64,000 nucleotides of DNA from Blumeriella jaapii (Eukaryota > Ascomycota > Leotiomycetes > Helotiales > Drepanopezizaceae): assembly GCA_009599575.1 (NCBI GenBank), contig VWND01000083.1, positions 1 to 64,000 on the forward strand. Reading direction: 5' to 3'. The position numbers were made by a program, and so were the translations under genes. Of the stretch, positions 23,457 through 35,700 are shown one piece after another. A model generated the notes under the pieces. It was not told where the DNA came from, made no database searches, and was given only the letters and a program-made list of their open reading frames with translations. Positions within the stretch are counted from its first letter, which is position 1. The number at the start of each line of letters is the position of its first letter.

Positions 23457-25272
23457 TTTAATTTTTTATTTTATAATTTTTTTAATAATTTCGTCGACGG
23501 CTTCGAAGCTAATATATTTATCGATTTATTTTTCGCTTCGCATTAATAATAAACGTTTAAAGGCTGGTACTTTTTAAATAATTTAAACCGAAATATCGGT
23601 GTCGATATTTTTTATATCGTCGTTAATTTTTTTTATTATAAGCGTTTTTCTAATAGTTTTATCGGTTTTTTTTCGAATTCCAAAATCTTTCTCCTTTTCG
23701 ATTCTGACGTTTTTTTTCATACCAATTGATTTGACGAATAAAACAGAAGCGCTTTACTTTTTTATAATTCGCTGGCTTGATTATGCAGCCATAATATTTG
23801 CAAATGCGATATTTGCATTAGCAATATATATATTTATTTTTTATTTATACATTTGAATTCTATTTACGCTTAGGATAGAGGTTCTCTTTTTAATTATTAC
23901 GCTTTTTAAAATGTTTTTTTTTTATTAGTAAATCGTTTTTGCATTTTTTTTGTTTTCTAAACAGTCGTTCCATTTCGTACCTTTCATTTTTAAGCGAATA
24001 GTATTTAACCAATTTTGATTTTCAGCTTTGTTAAAAAAGCCTATTCCTGCTTCCGTCGGTCCGAAGCAAATAGCTTTATATTTATTAATATAGCAAATAT
24101 TATTATTTATACAAAAATTAAATACTTTGCATTCAGAACGAATATAAGATTTTTCGCAGTAAATTTCTTTATTATTACAAAATCCATATTTAAAGCCACG
24201 GGATCTGTTTTAATAATTACTTTTATCATTTTAATAGCCGCGATTTTGATTTCCGCGTTAGTTTCCTTTTTTCTTTTAATAATCGTTATTATAATTAATA
24301 TTTCGCTGATTTTAATCGCTAATACAAAAAGATTGCTACTGGGCAGCTATTACTTCTACGATAGCTTAGCGAAATTAATCGCTTCGCGTATTTTAAAAAA
24401 AGTAATTATTATAAAAGTTATTTTAATCGATTATTTAAATTAACGTAAAAAAGTTTTTTTTATTGCTGCATAAAACTTTCGATCTTGCTTTAAAATCCTT
24501 AAATTTTAATATCGGTAAATTTTAACACGAGAATTTCGATATTTTTATCAAGCTTTTCCAAGCTAATAGATTTTACAAAGCGATTAAATAATATAATAAC
24601 TGATTGTCTTTTAGCGATTTCGATAACTTTTAATAGCTGGGCATATTTTTGTATTAAAGCTTTTACGTTTTTTTTATAAATAAAAAAAAAAGATTTTTCT
24701 TGGTTTATAGCTTCGATAATACGTTCGCTTTAGTTTTGTTTAAAAACGAACTTTACAAATTTGAAATATTAATCGAAAGTTTCAAAGTTTTGTTTATTAA
24801 TTTTAAAATGCTTAATAGTTTTGTTACGAATGCTGGTTAGAAGGCTAAGTAAAAACAATCTTTTCTGTTTAACTTCGCTTAAAACCTTTTTGTTAACGAA
24901 AACGTTAAAGACTTTCGTATAAATACGATAATAAGCCTTAAGTTTTTTGGCTTGGCGAGTTATTATAACAAATTGCTTAAAAAAAGCGATAATATCGCGA
25001 ATTTATTAGCAATCGTAATTTCGGAATTCCGATTTCAAAGCTTTAATTAATTTACGCCAATTTCGAACCCCAATAGCTTTTCATTTATTTATCGACTTAA
25101 TAATATCCTTGATAATTAAGTTATAATAGCGAAAAAGTTTATCGAACATTTCAGTTTCAAAAACTCCGAAATTCTTATAAATTTTTTTATATTTCTCGAT
25201 AAAATCGGTAATATTGGCGCCACTAAATAAAAATGCATCAGAAAAGCCAGGAAAAAGCATGCGGCCTCGCAT
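23457..25272 (-). pseudogene. gag: A3 gag remnant
   Basis: This is the capsid polyprotein. The start is at 25272 with an open stretch to 25081 reading MRGRMLFPGFSDAFLF, then GANITDFIEKYKKIYKNF and MFDKLFRYYN. The same start is seen at 40853 (A5) and 53930 (A4). The pattern of an N-terminal 'F.G.NI..FL..YE' followed by a long helical capsid is usual for fungal Gypsy gags. A Cys-rich stretch exists downstream, but an intact CCHC knuckle is not evident. Confidence 0.78.
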
Positions 25273-25512
25273 AAAAAAACGAAAAGCGTCGTTGTCTATA
25301 ATATTAATAAAAATATTGGTAGAATTTAAATTAAATAAATAAATGTTTTCTGAAATTGCAAATTAAAAGTTTTCAATATAAAAGAAATCGTTTTTAATAA
25401 AAAAGCTATTAAAAAAGTTTTTATATTTTTTAAAAAAATTAAATAAAATAAGATTGCGTTTAAACATTTAAATAATATATTGAAAAACTTGTTTTTTAGT
25501 AAATTAACTGAA

Positions 25513-25815
25513 TTAATATAATATTGCTATATAATCCACGGTCTCGATATTCCGTGGCTCAGGCCAATGCACGTACAGCCATTTTTTTATTACTTCTAAT
25601 AAAAAGCCGCAAATTGTAATTGCTACAATCACAAAGCGTAAAATCAAAAAGTTAAGCTTTCGCCAGGCGTTTGACCAAAAAAGATCTAGTTCGAAAAGGC
25701 CGAGCGCAGCGGTCGAAGCGTACGAATTAATATTCGATTTGTTATTCTTAGATAAAAAAGCGATTTTTAAGCTTTGAATTTCGCACGGTTCAAAATTACC
25801 TAACCGTAATTTCAA
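25513..25815 (-). CDS. A3 leader ORF: 100-aa membrane-like peptide
   Basis: This is an uninterrupted 100-codon frame between the 5' LTR and gag, conserved in position and reading in A1, A4 and A5 although those have stops. The middle reads STAALG and WSNAWRKLN, followed by a hydrophobic segment (LILRFVIVAITICGFLLEVI, about residues 56-75) that could span a membrane, and ends YVHWPEPRNIETVD. The family is not recognised. It could be an upstream regulatory ORF, an accessory gene, or a chance frame kept open because its codons lack RIP targets. Retention of the same frame in four copies favours real coding in the ancestor. Confidence 0.45.
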   Translation of the reverse strand: MKLRLGNFEPCEIQSLKIAFLSKNNKSNINSYASTAALGLFELDLFWSNAWRKLNFLILRFVIVAITICGFLLEVIKKWLYVHWPEPRNIETVDYIAILY

Positions 25816-26043
25816 ACGTTTCTGAAATATATTACATTTTTATAATTTAATAATTATACGCAAAATAAAAAAAGCTATTAAAGATCCTTTATATAATACA
25901 ACTGCGAATAACACCATATGAAAAGTCTTTTAAGCCGTAATAGCGAAATATCGAAATCGGCCTTAATTATAAATTTGAAAAATACATCGGCGAATATATA
26001 AAAACGAAACACCGAAATTTAAATCCTTGCGTAAATCACCAAA

Positions 26044-26307
26044 TGTAAAAATAAATAGGAAAACCAAACTGATACGGCCATATATCGGTGAATAAAATAA
26101 TCTAGGAAATCCCTAGAAGCTGAAAAAAAGAAAAAAAGAATAAATAAAGGTATAAATTAAACTGCGTGCTTATAATACTATCTAAGGAAATACTTTGCTC
26201 TTATACCTGTTAAAAGTAGTCAATAGCAGGGGGTCTCGGAGAAGTCCATGCCTCGACCATAGCTAAAACTACCAACTCCTATTAATACAAGGTATCACCG
26301 TTTTACA
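26044..26307 (-). repeat. A3 5' LTR (264 bp)
   Basis: Starts tgtaaaaataaatagg and ends ccgttttaca (terminus unmutated). It is followed by ttat, the A3 target duplication, and then A2 ORF2. Confidence 0.92.
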
Positions 26308-26940
26308 TTATATAACGTCGTCGACCAATTTGCAAACAGCTGTAAAAAGACTTATAAATCTGCGGGCCTTTGGATTATTAGCTTTCAGAGCTTGCGCCTT
26401 AAAAATATAAGCGTTTAATATTCAAACTCTTTTTTTAATAAAAGTAATAATTTCGAAAAAACGAGCGAAATGCCGAAATAAAATAATACCGGTGATTTTA
26501 TTAAAAACGTATTTTTAAATATTTTTTTTTATTAATTTAGCAAAAAGCGCAATATTCGGTCTATTATTTTTTTTTTATTATTTCGAGCTTTTTTTGCTCC
26601 GGCGAAAGCTTTTAAAGCGTTATCGTAATTTAGCAGGAATTTATCGTAATTAAAACTTTTACGAACGAATTTAATTTTAACGAAGCTTTTGTAGTCGAAT
26701 AAAAATTCGTTAACGTTTTTAATTATTATATCGAATTATTTTATAAATATTTTTACGAAAACTGTTTATTAATTTAAAATAACGGTATTATATATTTGCT
26801 TAAATTCGGAAAAATTGCGTATAATAATTTCGTTCCAAAATAAATTAAAAATAAGCTTGCCAGGTTTAGCAACGCTTTATTTAAAAAACGATATAATATC
26901 GATAAGTTTATTAATTAAAAAGATATATTATATTTTGTTA
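26308..26940 (-). pseudogene. A2 ORF2 remnant, N-terminal part
   Basis: The remaining part of A2 ORF2, continuing 4100-6763 after removal of A3. It is homologous to A5 47445-48070. Stops are mainly TAA. No domain is recognised. Confidence 0.6.
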
Positions 26941-27374
26941 AAAAATAAATAAAAAAAAATATAAAAATTATAAAGTATTTGTATCCAAAAGTTACGGAAA
27001 TCCGCATGTTATTTTTTTAATAAATTATAACTGTTTAGGCAAATATTCGTTTAAAATAACGAAAAAAATAAATAATACAGAAAATAGCAAATAATAAAAT
27101 GCATAAAAAATAGTTTTCGTAAAATATACGAATAATATAAATATATTAAATATGCGGCTTAAATATATACAAAACTTTTGTTTTAATAAACAAAAGTATA
27201 ATTAAACAAAAAAAAATATAATAAATATTTTAAATAATATAAAAAAAAGTTTCTAAAATAAACAGCGTATATAAAACAAAATAATTAAATTATATACAAT
27301 TAAGCAAAACAAAAACAATAAAATAATATATAATAAAAAAAAAAACAACGGATAACAAAAACAATAAAACAATT
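26941..27374. other. A2 AT-rich spacer between pol and ORF2
   Basis: Equivalent of 10436-10873. Almost pure A/T with (ta)n tracts; nothing coding is seen. Confidence 0.5.
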
Positions 27375-28929
27375 AATAAATAATTTTATATATATATTTT
27401 TTTTTTTCGGTTATAAATAAAATCACGATTTAAATTATGCTTTCAGCAGCGGAATTATCGTCCGGTTGTTTCCAGACTTTTCTAAAAAAATAAACTTTTT
27501 TTTTTTCAAAAGTATAATTGCTTTAGTCGAAATCGTCGTCGAATTCGCTGAAATCGAAATCGCTTTTTGATTTAAAATCCAAAAAATAAATTTGCTGGTT
27601 TTTTTTGTAAAATCGCTTTAACCGGTTGGCGGCGAACGTTTCTTTTAGTTTTGTTTTATCGAATTTCGTAAACTTATAATAGCTTTTATTTAATTCGGCT
27701 TCGTATATTTCGTAGAATCCGAGCTATTTATAATCAAGCTTAATATCGGCCGATTTATTAATAACGCGCTGAACGTCGTAAACTAAAATCAAATTTTCCT
27801 TTTTAATTAGCGTTTTTTTTTAAATTTTAATTCTGTCCCAGATTTTTTTAGCTGCTTTTTTATATTTTTTTTTTTTTAAAATTATTTTTTTTATATTTAT
27901 ATCGCGGTAATCTAACTGTTTAAATTTTATTATTAATAAATCTGCTTTCGTTTTTATTTTAACCATGTTATAAAGCTTTTACACAGGCCATTTTATTTCC
28001 AAAAACAATCGAGCGTTTTTGCCGTATTAAATAAAAAATAAAATTATTCTAATAAAAACGTATATATATATACGTATAATAAAAAGCATTTCCGAGAATT
28101 TCCGCGACCAACGCTTATAGCTTTTTCGAATAGCTTTTAAAAAGCCGTCGAAAATATTTTTATATTTTCGTTTAACGGATCCGTTACTTTTCGAATTATA
28201 AGCTAAAATTTAAATGCGCTGAATGCCGTATTTTTTTATAAAAGTTTCGATAACGCTTTTGTTTTCGGATTTATTATCGACGTTTAATTTGTTAAATAAA
28301 CCGTATCGATATATAACGTTTTTTAAAAAAAAAATCGTTATAGCTTCGGAAATAGCGTTTCGAAAAAAGTCGCTTTTTAAATTATTTAAATAAATCGTTA
28401 ATAATAAATACGAAATATATATAATCGCGATCGGTAATTAATACGCGTGTAACGTCGAAATTAATTTTTTTTCAGATTTTAAAAAACCACGTCGGATATA
28501 ATAAGTTTTTTTTTCGGCCCGGCTTTCGTTTTTAATAAAAAATATAATTTTTAACAAAAGCTTTGCAATTTTCGAAGTATTTTTTTTTATTAAAAATCGT
28601 TTTTAATTTGGTAATAAATAGCTTTAGCTTTTTTATAAAACACTTTTTCGTAAGCTTTTTTTATAATTTAAAATTTATCAGCTTTATTATTTATTATTAA
28701 GCGTTTTTAATATATATTATTTTTTATTTTATATAGTTTTTTATCGGCTAAAATATAATCGAAAACTTGGTTTTTAAATAATTTAAATTAATAATTTAGT
28801 ACGCTAAATAATTTAAACAAAATAATTAAATAATATACGATTAAATAAAAATCTTCGGTTTTATAATTATTAATTAAAAGTTTATTTTCGTTATTAATCG
28901 GCTTATTCCGATCGTTTTCGGTTAAATTT

Positions 28930-28962
28930 ATTCGCGGTGCTAGCCGAAATAATAACGCGAAT
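28930..28962. repeat. m33 mini-element (A2 integrase site 1)
   Basis: 33 bp, ATTCGCGGTGCTAG to AATAACGCGAAT. Confidence 0.82.
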
Positions 28963-28992
28963 GCTTTTTCGGCCCGAAAATTAATGTTTTTT

Positions 28993-29013
28993 ATTCGCGG
29001 TGCCAGCCGAAAT
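28993..29013. repeat. m33 mini-element (A2 integrase site 2), truncated by B1
   Basis: The first 21 bp of an m33 unit (ATTCGCGGTGCC then agccgaaat), after which the B1 LTR begins at 29014. The right arm should follow the far end of B1 outside the window. Confidence 0.75.
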
Positions 29014-29281
29014 TGTGACGATCTAATCAGTCGGAGGGCTGGGAGATCAGTCAACTGGTCGCCGAGTTCATATGATATGAAAAACGAGCCTTTGGTTTTG
29101 TAACAAAAATATTTATTTAAAATCAACAATTACAAAAGGCAGAGATTGCTAAGAAAAAAAAGCTTTATATATATAAATAATTTTTACAATTAATAAGAAA
29201 CCTATCAGAAGACTAAAAAGCTTGCAGCTATACGTAGTTGCTGGGGTGATATACGAAGTGGCAAAAAAGTGAATCGTTATA
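29014..29281 (-). repeat. B1 3' LTR (268 bp)
   Basis: Starts tgtgacgatctaatcag and ends aatcgttata (ATCGTCACA with RIP changes). It is homologous to 56779-57048 and 62920-63189. Family B LTRs have inverted ends TGTGACGAT...ATCGTCACA. Confidence 0.9.
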
Positions 29282-30950
29282 TTATTTTTCCGTCCGAAAA
29301 AAGCGCGCCTTCGAGCTTTTATTTATCGGTACGTTATTATCCAAATAATTGTACGAATCCAAATCTTCGGAATACGCTTTTAGCCAGTTTACAAGTTTTG
29401 CAAAAGGACCGAAAAGCTTTTTATGCGCCAAGTGAAAGTCGCGCATTTTCAGAAAAGCGTATATAAAATCAGACGCGGAATACTACGTAAAATTTTTATT
29501 TAAGCTTACTCAAAAAGCTTTGTACTAAAAAATTTTTCGCTGCATTCGATAAGCGATCAATTTTTCGATTTCGTATTTAAGCTTATTAGTTATATTAATA
29601 AGTTTAAAAGCTGAATTAACCTGACCTAAAAGCGCGTCGTTAGCTGCTTTACGCAGTCGATTAACGTAAAAAACTGGATGTACGTTTATAATATTAAAAA
29701 GATTTAGCTTAAAAGCGTTATCGAAAATTTTGGCTACAATCTTAAAAGGGCCGTTTATAAAATTGTCGAACTTACGAAAGGGCCGGAAAGTCGGAAATAA
29801 ACGCATATCGAATTATATATAATCGCTAACGTTAAAATCGATCGCGCGGCGAGATTTATTCGCACTTTTTTTTATTTTGTCGTAGATTTGTTAAAAATGC
29901 GATTTAGCGAAATTCCAAGCGTCGTAGTGGCGGCGAACGTACGCACAAGCTTCGTTTGCGTTTAGCTTGTATAAAAGATTAAAAAAAAAAGAAATATCGA
30001 GCTTTTAGTTTCAATTAGTATAAAAAATATAACCGTATATAATTTTAAAAAATAAAAAGCTATTTAAACTTTCGTAAAAAAAAACTATTTGGGCGAAATC
30101 CATTATTAAGAAAAATTCGCTCCAATCGTTTTAATAAAAATTTACGAAAGATAGAAAGCGTTTTTGCAAATATTAATTGTAAATTTCGGTTTGACCGTCG
30201 GTTTTAAAATAAGCGGCTGTCGAAAGCTTCAGTTGCGTACCGAATATTTTGTTTAATTCAAACCAAAAAATAAACTAATACTAAAAGCTACGATCGCTAA
30301 TAATATTTTTTAAAAGGCCAAAATATTTGTATACGTAAAATATATATAATTTAGCGAAGCTTCGAGCGTCGATATTTTTATAGCAAAAGATCGAAATAGC
30401 TTGCTTAAAAAAGCGATTTATTATTACGAATACGTTATCGTAATCGTATTTGTTTTTATTAAAATTGCAAAAATCTATTATAACGTGCTTTTAAAAATGG
30501 TCAGAAACAGAAAAAAACTAAAGAAAACCGGGGCGCTTATTTTTTAAAATAAAACTTTTTCGATAAGCGTGGTAATTGCGATAGTATTGTTTTACGAAAG
30601 CTGTTATACTTCGCTAATAATATTAATTCGAAAGCAATTACGTAGTTTTGCAAGCGTTAAAATAAGCGGTAGAAATCTGGTCGTACACTTTTCGTATAAA
30701 AGCCAAACGAAAATAATCGACGTTTGATATTATCAGACGATCGTAATATAATAACAGGTCGCGTTTAAATATATACGAAAACGGAATGTTGTTATCGTCG
30801 TTTTTTTTCGTAGCGTTTCGTACAGCTTTTTTTCGGAAGGCTATCAGGCTGCTAGCTATGCGATTAACGTAAAAAATTTAGTTAACGATACGAAATGCGG
30901 AAGAAAAATTAATTATTTTAACAATAAAAACAGCTGTTTCGGAGGCCGTG
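29282..30950 (-). pseudogene. pol: B1 integrase with C-terminal chromodomain
   Basis: This is the chromoviral integrase. The open minus-strand stretch 29525-29806 reads MRLFPTFRPFRKFDNFINGPFKI (quoted in part), then VHPVFYVNRLRKAAND and KLKYEIEKLIAYRMQRKIF. The first part is the GPF/Y module; the HPVFHVS-type motif precedes chromodomains in fungal Gypsy elements, and the 'YEVE.IL..R' pattern is the start of a chromodomain, continuing to about 29390. Such domains can guide insertion into heterochromatin. The catalytic core lies upstream (29900-30750) but is heavily mutated. Confidence 0.8.
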
Positions 30951-32382
30951 GAAGGTCGAAGTTTTTTAATTAAAAAACGATAATCGATCTGATCGGTTCG
31001 AAAAAGGGTTTGCAGGCGCTAAATGCGTTTTAAAAAGTTTTGGCGGTCGAATTCGTTCGTACGACGTGTTAGTGCGTCAGCCAAAAAATTATGTTTATTT
31101 GATTTATATATAATAAAAAAGTTGTAATCGGCGAAAAGCTCGGCCTAGCGTGCTTATCGAGCGTTTAAAAATTTAAAAGTTATAAAATATTTTAAAGTCT
31201 TATAATTAATAATTATTTTGATTTAATAAATTAAATTAGCTAGTTCAGTACGAAAGTTGCCTAGAAATCTTACGATTGCGAGCATTTCTTTATCGTATAC
31301 GACGTAATTTAGTTTTGCGAAAGCTATGATTTTGCTGAAATAAGCGATTGGAAGCCAATCGTTATTATAAAATTGCGAAAGCATAAAAGCTATTACGCCG
31401 TCGAAAGCGTTAGTTTTTAATATGCAAAAAAGATTTTGCTTGTAATATTATAAAACTGATGCAGTAATAAAAGCTAATATAAAAAAGTCGAAACTTTCCT
31501 AATATTTAAAAGTAAAATTGTAAAAAACGTTAGCCTTGGTTAAATAAATCAAAAGCTTTGTAATTATACCGTAATTTCGAATAAAACGTCGGTAAAAATT
31601 ATAAAAACCAAAAAAGCTTTATATATTTTTTACAATAATAGAAAGCTTTTAGTAAGCGACCACGGAAACTTTCTCTGGATCTATTTCTAAGCTTTTAGTA
31701 GAAATAATAAAATCTAAATAACGGGTCCGAATAACGTTGAATTTAGACTTTCGAATATCGGCCTGTAATTCAGCGTCAGCGAGCTTTTGAAGCATTTTGC
31801 GAACGTGTATGATATGTTTTAAAAAATCGAACGAATAAATAAAAATATTATCCAGGTATATAATACAAAAATCGTTTAAATAATCGAAAAAAACGTCGTT
31901 TATATAACGTTAGTAAATTGCGGGTTTATTAGTAAGGCCAAAAGATAGCATTTTGCATTTATAAGCGTCGTAACGCATACGAAACGTCGTCAGTTTTTTA
32001 TTAGCGAGGTTTATTCGAATTTTATAAAAAGCTTAACGAATATCGAATTTCGTAAAAATTCGTGCTTTCGAAAAACGAGCAAAAGTTTTATCGATAAAAA
32101 GGAAAAGGTAGCGATTTTTACGAATAACGTTATTAAAAGCTCGATAATCGATATAAAAACGTAGTGAACCGTCGGGTTTTTTAGCGAAAAGCATTGGAGC
32201 AGCGAAAAAAACGATAAAAGATTCGATAAAGCTTTTGTTAAGATTATTTTGCAAATAAGTTTTAATAATTTCGAATTTCGGAATCGATATTTTATATAAA
32301 AAAGTGTATTTCAGCTTTTTTTTATTTATAATAAGCTCGATTTTATAATCGTAGGGCCGGTAAAAGGCTAGCTCGTTATTAG
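30951..32382 (-). pseudogene. pol: B1 RNase H and reverse transcriptase, larger part
   Basis: This is minus-strand RT/RNase H. The open stretch 32033-32254 reads FAAPMLFAKKPDGSLRFYID, then YRAFNNVIRKNRY and FARFSKARIFTKFDIR, the classical Gypsy RT motifs. The active-site box is YLDN (31847-31858), where YLDD is expected, a G-to-A RIP change. RNase H follows at about 31080-31450, homologous to 58917-59147 in B2. The RT N-terminal end is cut off by A4. Confidence 0.88.
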
Positions 32383-32649
32383 TGTAAAAGTAGGTAGGAA
32401 AACCAGACTGATACGGCCATATGTCGGTGGGTAAGATAGTCTAGGGAATCCCTAGAAGAAACTGAAAAAAAGAAAAAAAAAATAAATAAAGGTATGAATT
32501 AAACTGCGTACTTATGGTACTATCTAAAAGGATGCTTTGCTTTTATACCTGTTGAAAATAATCAATAGCAAAGGGTCTCGAAAAAATCCATGCTTTAACC
32601 ATAGCTAAAACTACCAATTTTTATTAATACAAAGTATTACCGTTTTATA
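32383..32649 (-). repeat. A4 3' LTR (267 bp)
   Basis: Starts tgtaaaagtaggtagg and ends ttttata. It is preceded by ttag (32379-32382), the left target duplication. Confidence 0.92.
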
Positions 32650-32789
32650 TTTTGTTTTAAATAATATATATAATCGTTTTTAATTACGACCAAAAAAAAA
32701 TATAATTTTAATAAATACAATTTAATTTATTTTATATAATTTAAAAACCAATTAACCAAAACCGAACTTTTTAGCTTTATACTCTTTTG

Positions 32790-35700
32790 GTTTCTTAACC
32801 CGTTCTTGGCCTTTTTGCTATTGGCTTTTGCGAAAAGGTAGCGTTTTGCTTATCGTTTAAATTATTTTGTTTATTCTGCTTTTTTGAAAAGTGGCTCGAT
32901 AAAATATTAATCGAAATATCGTTTAAACTTACAAACGTTTTAATAACTTTTTCGTCGATAATATTATTAAACGTCGCTGCGACAAATACTTTTTACGACT
33001 TTTTTCCGTAAATAATAAATTTCAGCTTTTAAACGTGATTTTACGTTTTATAAAAAGCGCTAAAAAGTTTTATATTAAAATCGTAGAAATAATCGATTAA
33101 TTCGTCGTAATTAAAACCGATTAACGCTTTTGCTTCGCGTAAAACTAATAAATCGGACCACGGTTATTTGCCGACGAATGCTTTTGAAAAAGCTTCGAAG
33201 CTTATAAAAAAGATTACTTTACGAAATAATTCGAAAATAATCGTTTGCAATCGAAACTACCGAAAATATTATAATTGCTTTCGCCGCAATATAAATAATA
33301 TCAGATTGTTTATCGGATTATCGTTTTCGAAATAATTTTTGTATTTTTGCGCCGTATAATTATTCGAATAAATTAATATCGCGCCGTCGGTTTTTTAGAT
33401 TCTGAATTTAACGAAAACTTTTTGCTTAATCGAAAAACTAATAAAAATTATTTTATTTTTTATTTCGTAATTTTCGGTCTCGTAGTTCGATAAAATAGCC
33501 GAAGCTATTGCTTTAAACGCGCTGAAATACAAAAAAGCTGAATTTTTCTAAATGGTTTTAATCAGTTTGGCGTCGTAGTAAAATTACAGGTAAACTTCGA
33601 TTATTTCCGAATTATATGCGAATACAGGCAGAACGTAATAATCGAAAATAGCGTCGATAAAATTTTCGATTTTTTTTTTTTTTTAAAAATCGGCGATATC
33701 GAATTTTATAATTGTAATACGATCGGGGCCAGCGAAACCTAAAGCGATCGGAACGTTAAAATATGCCACGAAACGGCAGTTTTCAAAGTTTCGGATAATC
33801 AAAGCAGCGAAATAAAAGCCGGAATATATTTTAAAAGTTTATTAAATAAAATTATAAAATATATTAGCGAAAAAAGCTGTAAGCGCTTTTTGGGTTTTAA
33901 TTAATCGGAAATAATATTTGTATATAGCTATTTTTTTTTTTATAAAATACAGCAGTAGTTTGTTTTTTCCGTTGTGAAACCTTACGTAATTAACGAATTC
34001 GCAGTTTAATTCAAATAGATTTTAAAATATACTTTCGGTTAAAAAGCTAAAAAAGTCGGCTTTTAAAAATACTCGTTGCTTTTATTTTTTTACGTTTTAA
34101 TCGAGCTTTGCGTTCGCGCTGAAAATTTTAAAATCTGTTTTAAAATTTGCGTAGCCTAAATAAGCTTTCGCACGCGCTTAAATAATTTTCGCAGTTTTTC
34201 GTCGGAATATAAATTAATTATTAAAATTAATTTCGAATACGTCGTAATCCGAATTTCTGATAATAGCGAATCGATTAGCGAAGCCGATAACATCGATTTT
34301 TTTTGTAATTAAATCGTAATACGCCGCGTAATAGCGTACGTAAAAATAGCAGAATTTGCCGTTTTTTTTAGCGTTAACGTTATTTGTAAAAACGAAATTA
34401 AAAAATCGAAGTTTTTTAACGAAAAAAAGCTTGAATAAAAACGGATTATCGTTTTTAAAAGTTTTTTTTATTTGTTTCGGCGTATTATATTTGCAATTTT
34501 CCGAAAAAAGCTTAGTTTAGTTTTCGTTCGAAGCAAAAAAAAAAAAAAAAGCTGACGGATTTATTTGGTTTTTATATAAAAATAGCGAAGTAAAACTTTT
34601 AAATCGTTTCGTCGTCGAAAACGAAAGTTTTAAATAAAATAATTTGATTTTATACTTTTTATATAATTTTTTCCGCGATAATTTCGATATTTTTTTTTAG
34701 GTTTTTTCGGTCGAATCGTATAATAGTCGAGATTTTAAATACTTTTATTAAAATCTGAAATATTAGCGGTACGACGTTTTTAAACGCAGCAAGCGTTTTT
34801 GATATTTGCGTATTTAATTTCGAAAAATTAAATTTAAAATCGTTTAAGTTTTTTTTTTTCGGAATGCCGATGTTTTTCGAATCTGATTTCGTAAAATCGT
34901 CGCGTTTTTTATTAATTAGCTTAAAAGCTATAATTCGGCGTCGATTTCCGGCTGTTTTTACTCGCGGTGCCTTTTTTGTTAGCGACGCGAATGATTTTTT
35001 TTTCCGAATAAAAAAAGTTTCGAAAATATCGGCGCGCTTTTTTACGTTTTTTGTTTCTATTTTTTCCGAAATCGTTTTTATAAATATAATAAGCTTTTTG
35101 TATTCGAATAAGCGGTTGTTTGCTATTACGTTTTTGATTTCGTTTTCGGATTCGTTTTCGATAATTAAAAATAAAAATCGCCGAGTTATTTTAGCCGTTT
35201 TAAAAATATTAGTTATTATAACGTATATCTTTTCGAATTAAACGAAAATAATATTAGCTTTTTCGTTTTTTTCGTCGTCGTAAATCTGAAATATCGGAAT
35301 AGCGTTGTTTTTTTTTTTCGGTATAAAAATACCGTATTTAGCGACGCTTAGTTTTTTATTTTAAAAAAAGGTTAGATTTGAAATTTCGCAATCGATTAAA
35401 ATTTTTTTTAGCGATTGTATAGCGTCGTCGATCAGTTTGCAAACAGCTGTAAAAAAGCTTGTGAATTTGCGAGCTTTTGGGTTGTTGGCTTTTAAAACTT
35501 GCGTTTTAAGAATATAAGCGTTTAATATTTAGATTTTTTTTTTTATAAAAGTAATAGTTTCGAAAAAGCGAACGAAATGCCGAAATAAAATAATATCGGT
35601 AATTTTGCTAAAAACGTATTTTTGGATATTTTTTTTTCGTTAATTTAATAAAAAACGCAAAATTCGGTCTGTTACCTTTTTTTTGTTATTTCGAGCTTTT

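Larger units (their letters stand above)
6764..26307 (-). mobile_element. A3: complete family A Gypsy element, interrupted by C1
   Basis: This is a full-length family A element in reverse orientation with both LTRs (6764-7030 and 26044-26307). It is interrupted by the Copia element C1 at 11567-19804. Without C1 and its duplicated target the length is about 11.3 kb, matching A4 and A5. In reading order: 5' LTR, leader ORF, gag, protease, RT, RNase H, integrase, AT-rich spacer, ORF2, 3' LTR. It is inserted in A2 ORF2 with flanks ttat/ttat. All genes carry many stops. Confidence 0.92.
26308..29013 (-). mobile_element. A2: middle segment (rest of ORF2 and integrase)
   Basis: This is the continuation of A2 after A3: the N-terminal part of ORF2, the AT-rich spacer and integrase. 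It ends at 29013 where B1 is inserted inside an m33 unit. The remaining pol, gag and 5' LTR of A2 are not in the window and presumably lie to the right. Confidence 0.85.
27375..29013 (-). pseudogene. pol: A2 integrase remnant
   Basis: This minus-strand integrase is homologous to A5 45370-47005. Starting from the C-terminus at 27375 it includes the acidic tail, the GPY-type module and the core. The N-terminal part carries m33 units at 28930-28962 and 28993-29013, the latter cut by B1. In contrast to A3 it has no Copia insertion, so it shows the pre-insertion sequence for C1 (near 28073). Confidence 0.7.
29014..32382 (-). mobile_element. B1: family B chromovirus, 3' segment
   Basis: This is the first segment of a Ty3/Gypsy element in reverse orientation: 3' LTR, integrase with chromodomain, RNase H and RT. 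It is interrupted by A4 at 32383 with a perfect 4-bp duplication ttag (32379-32382 and 54969-54972) and resumes at 54973. It is inserted within an m33 unit of A2. It aligns along its length with the complete copy B2 (56779-63189). Confidence 0.9.
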
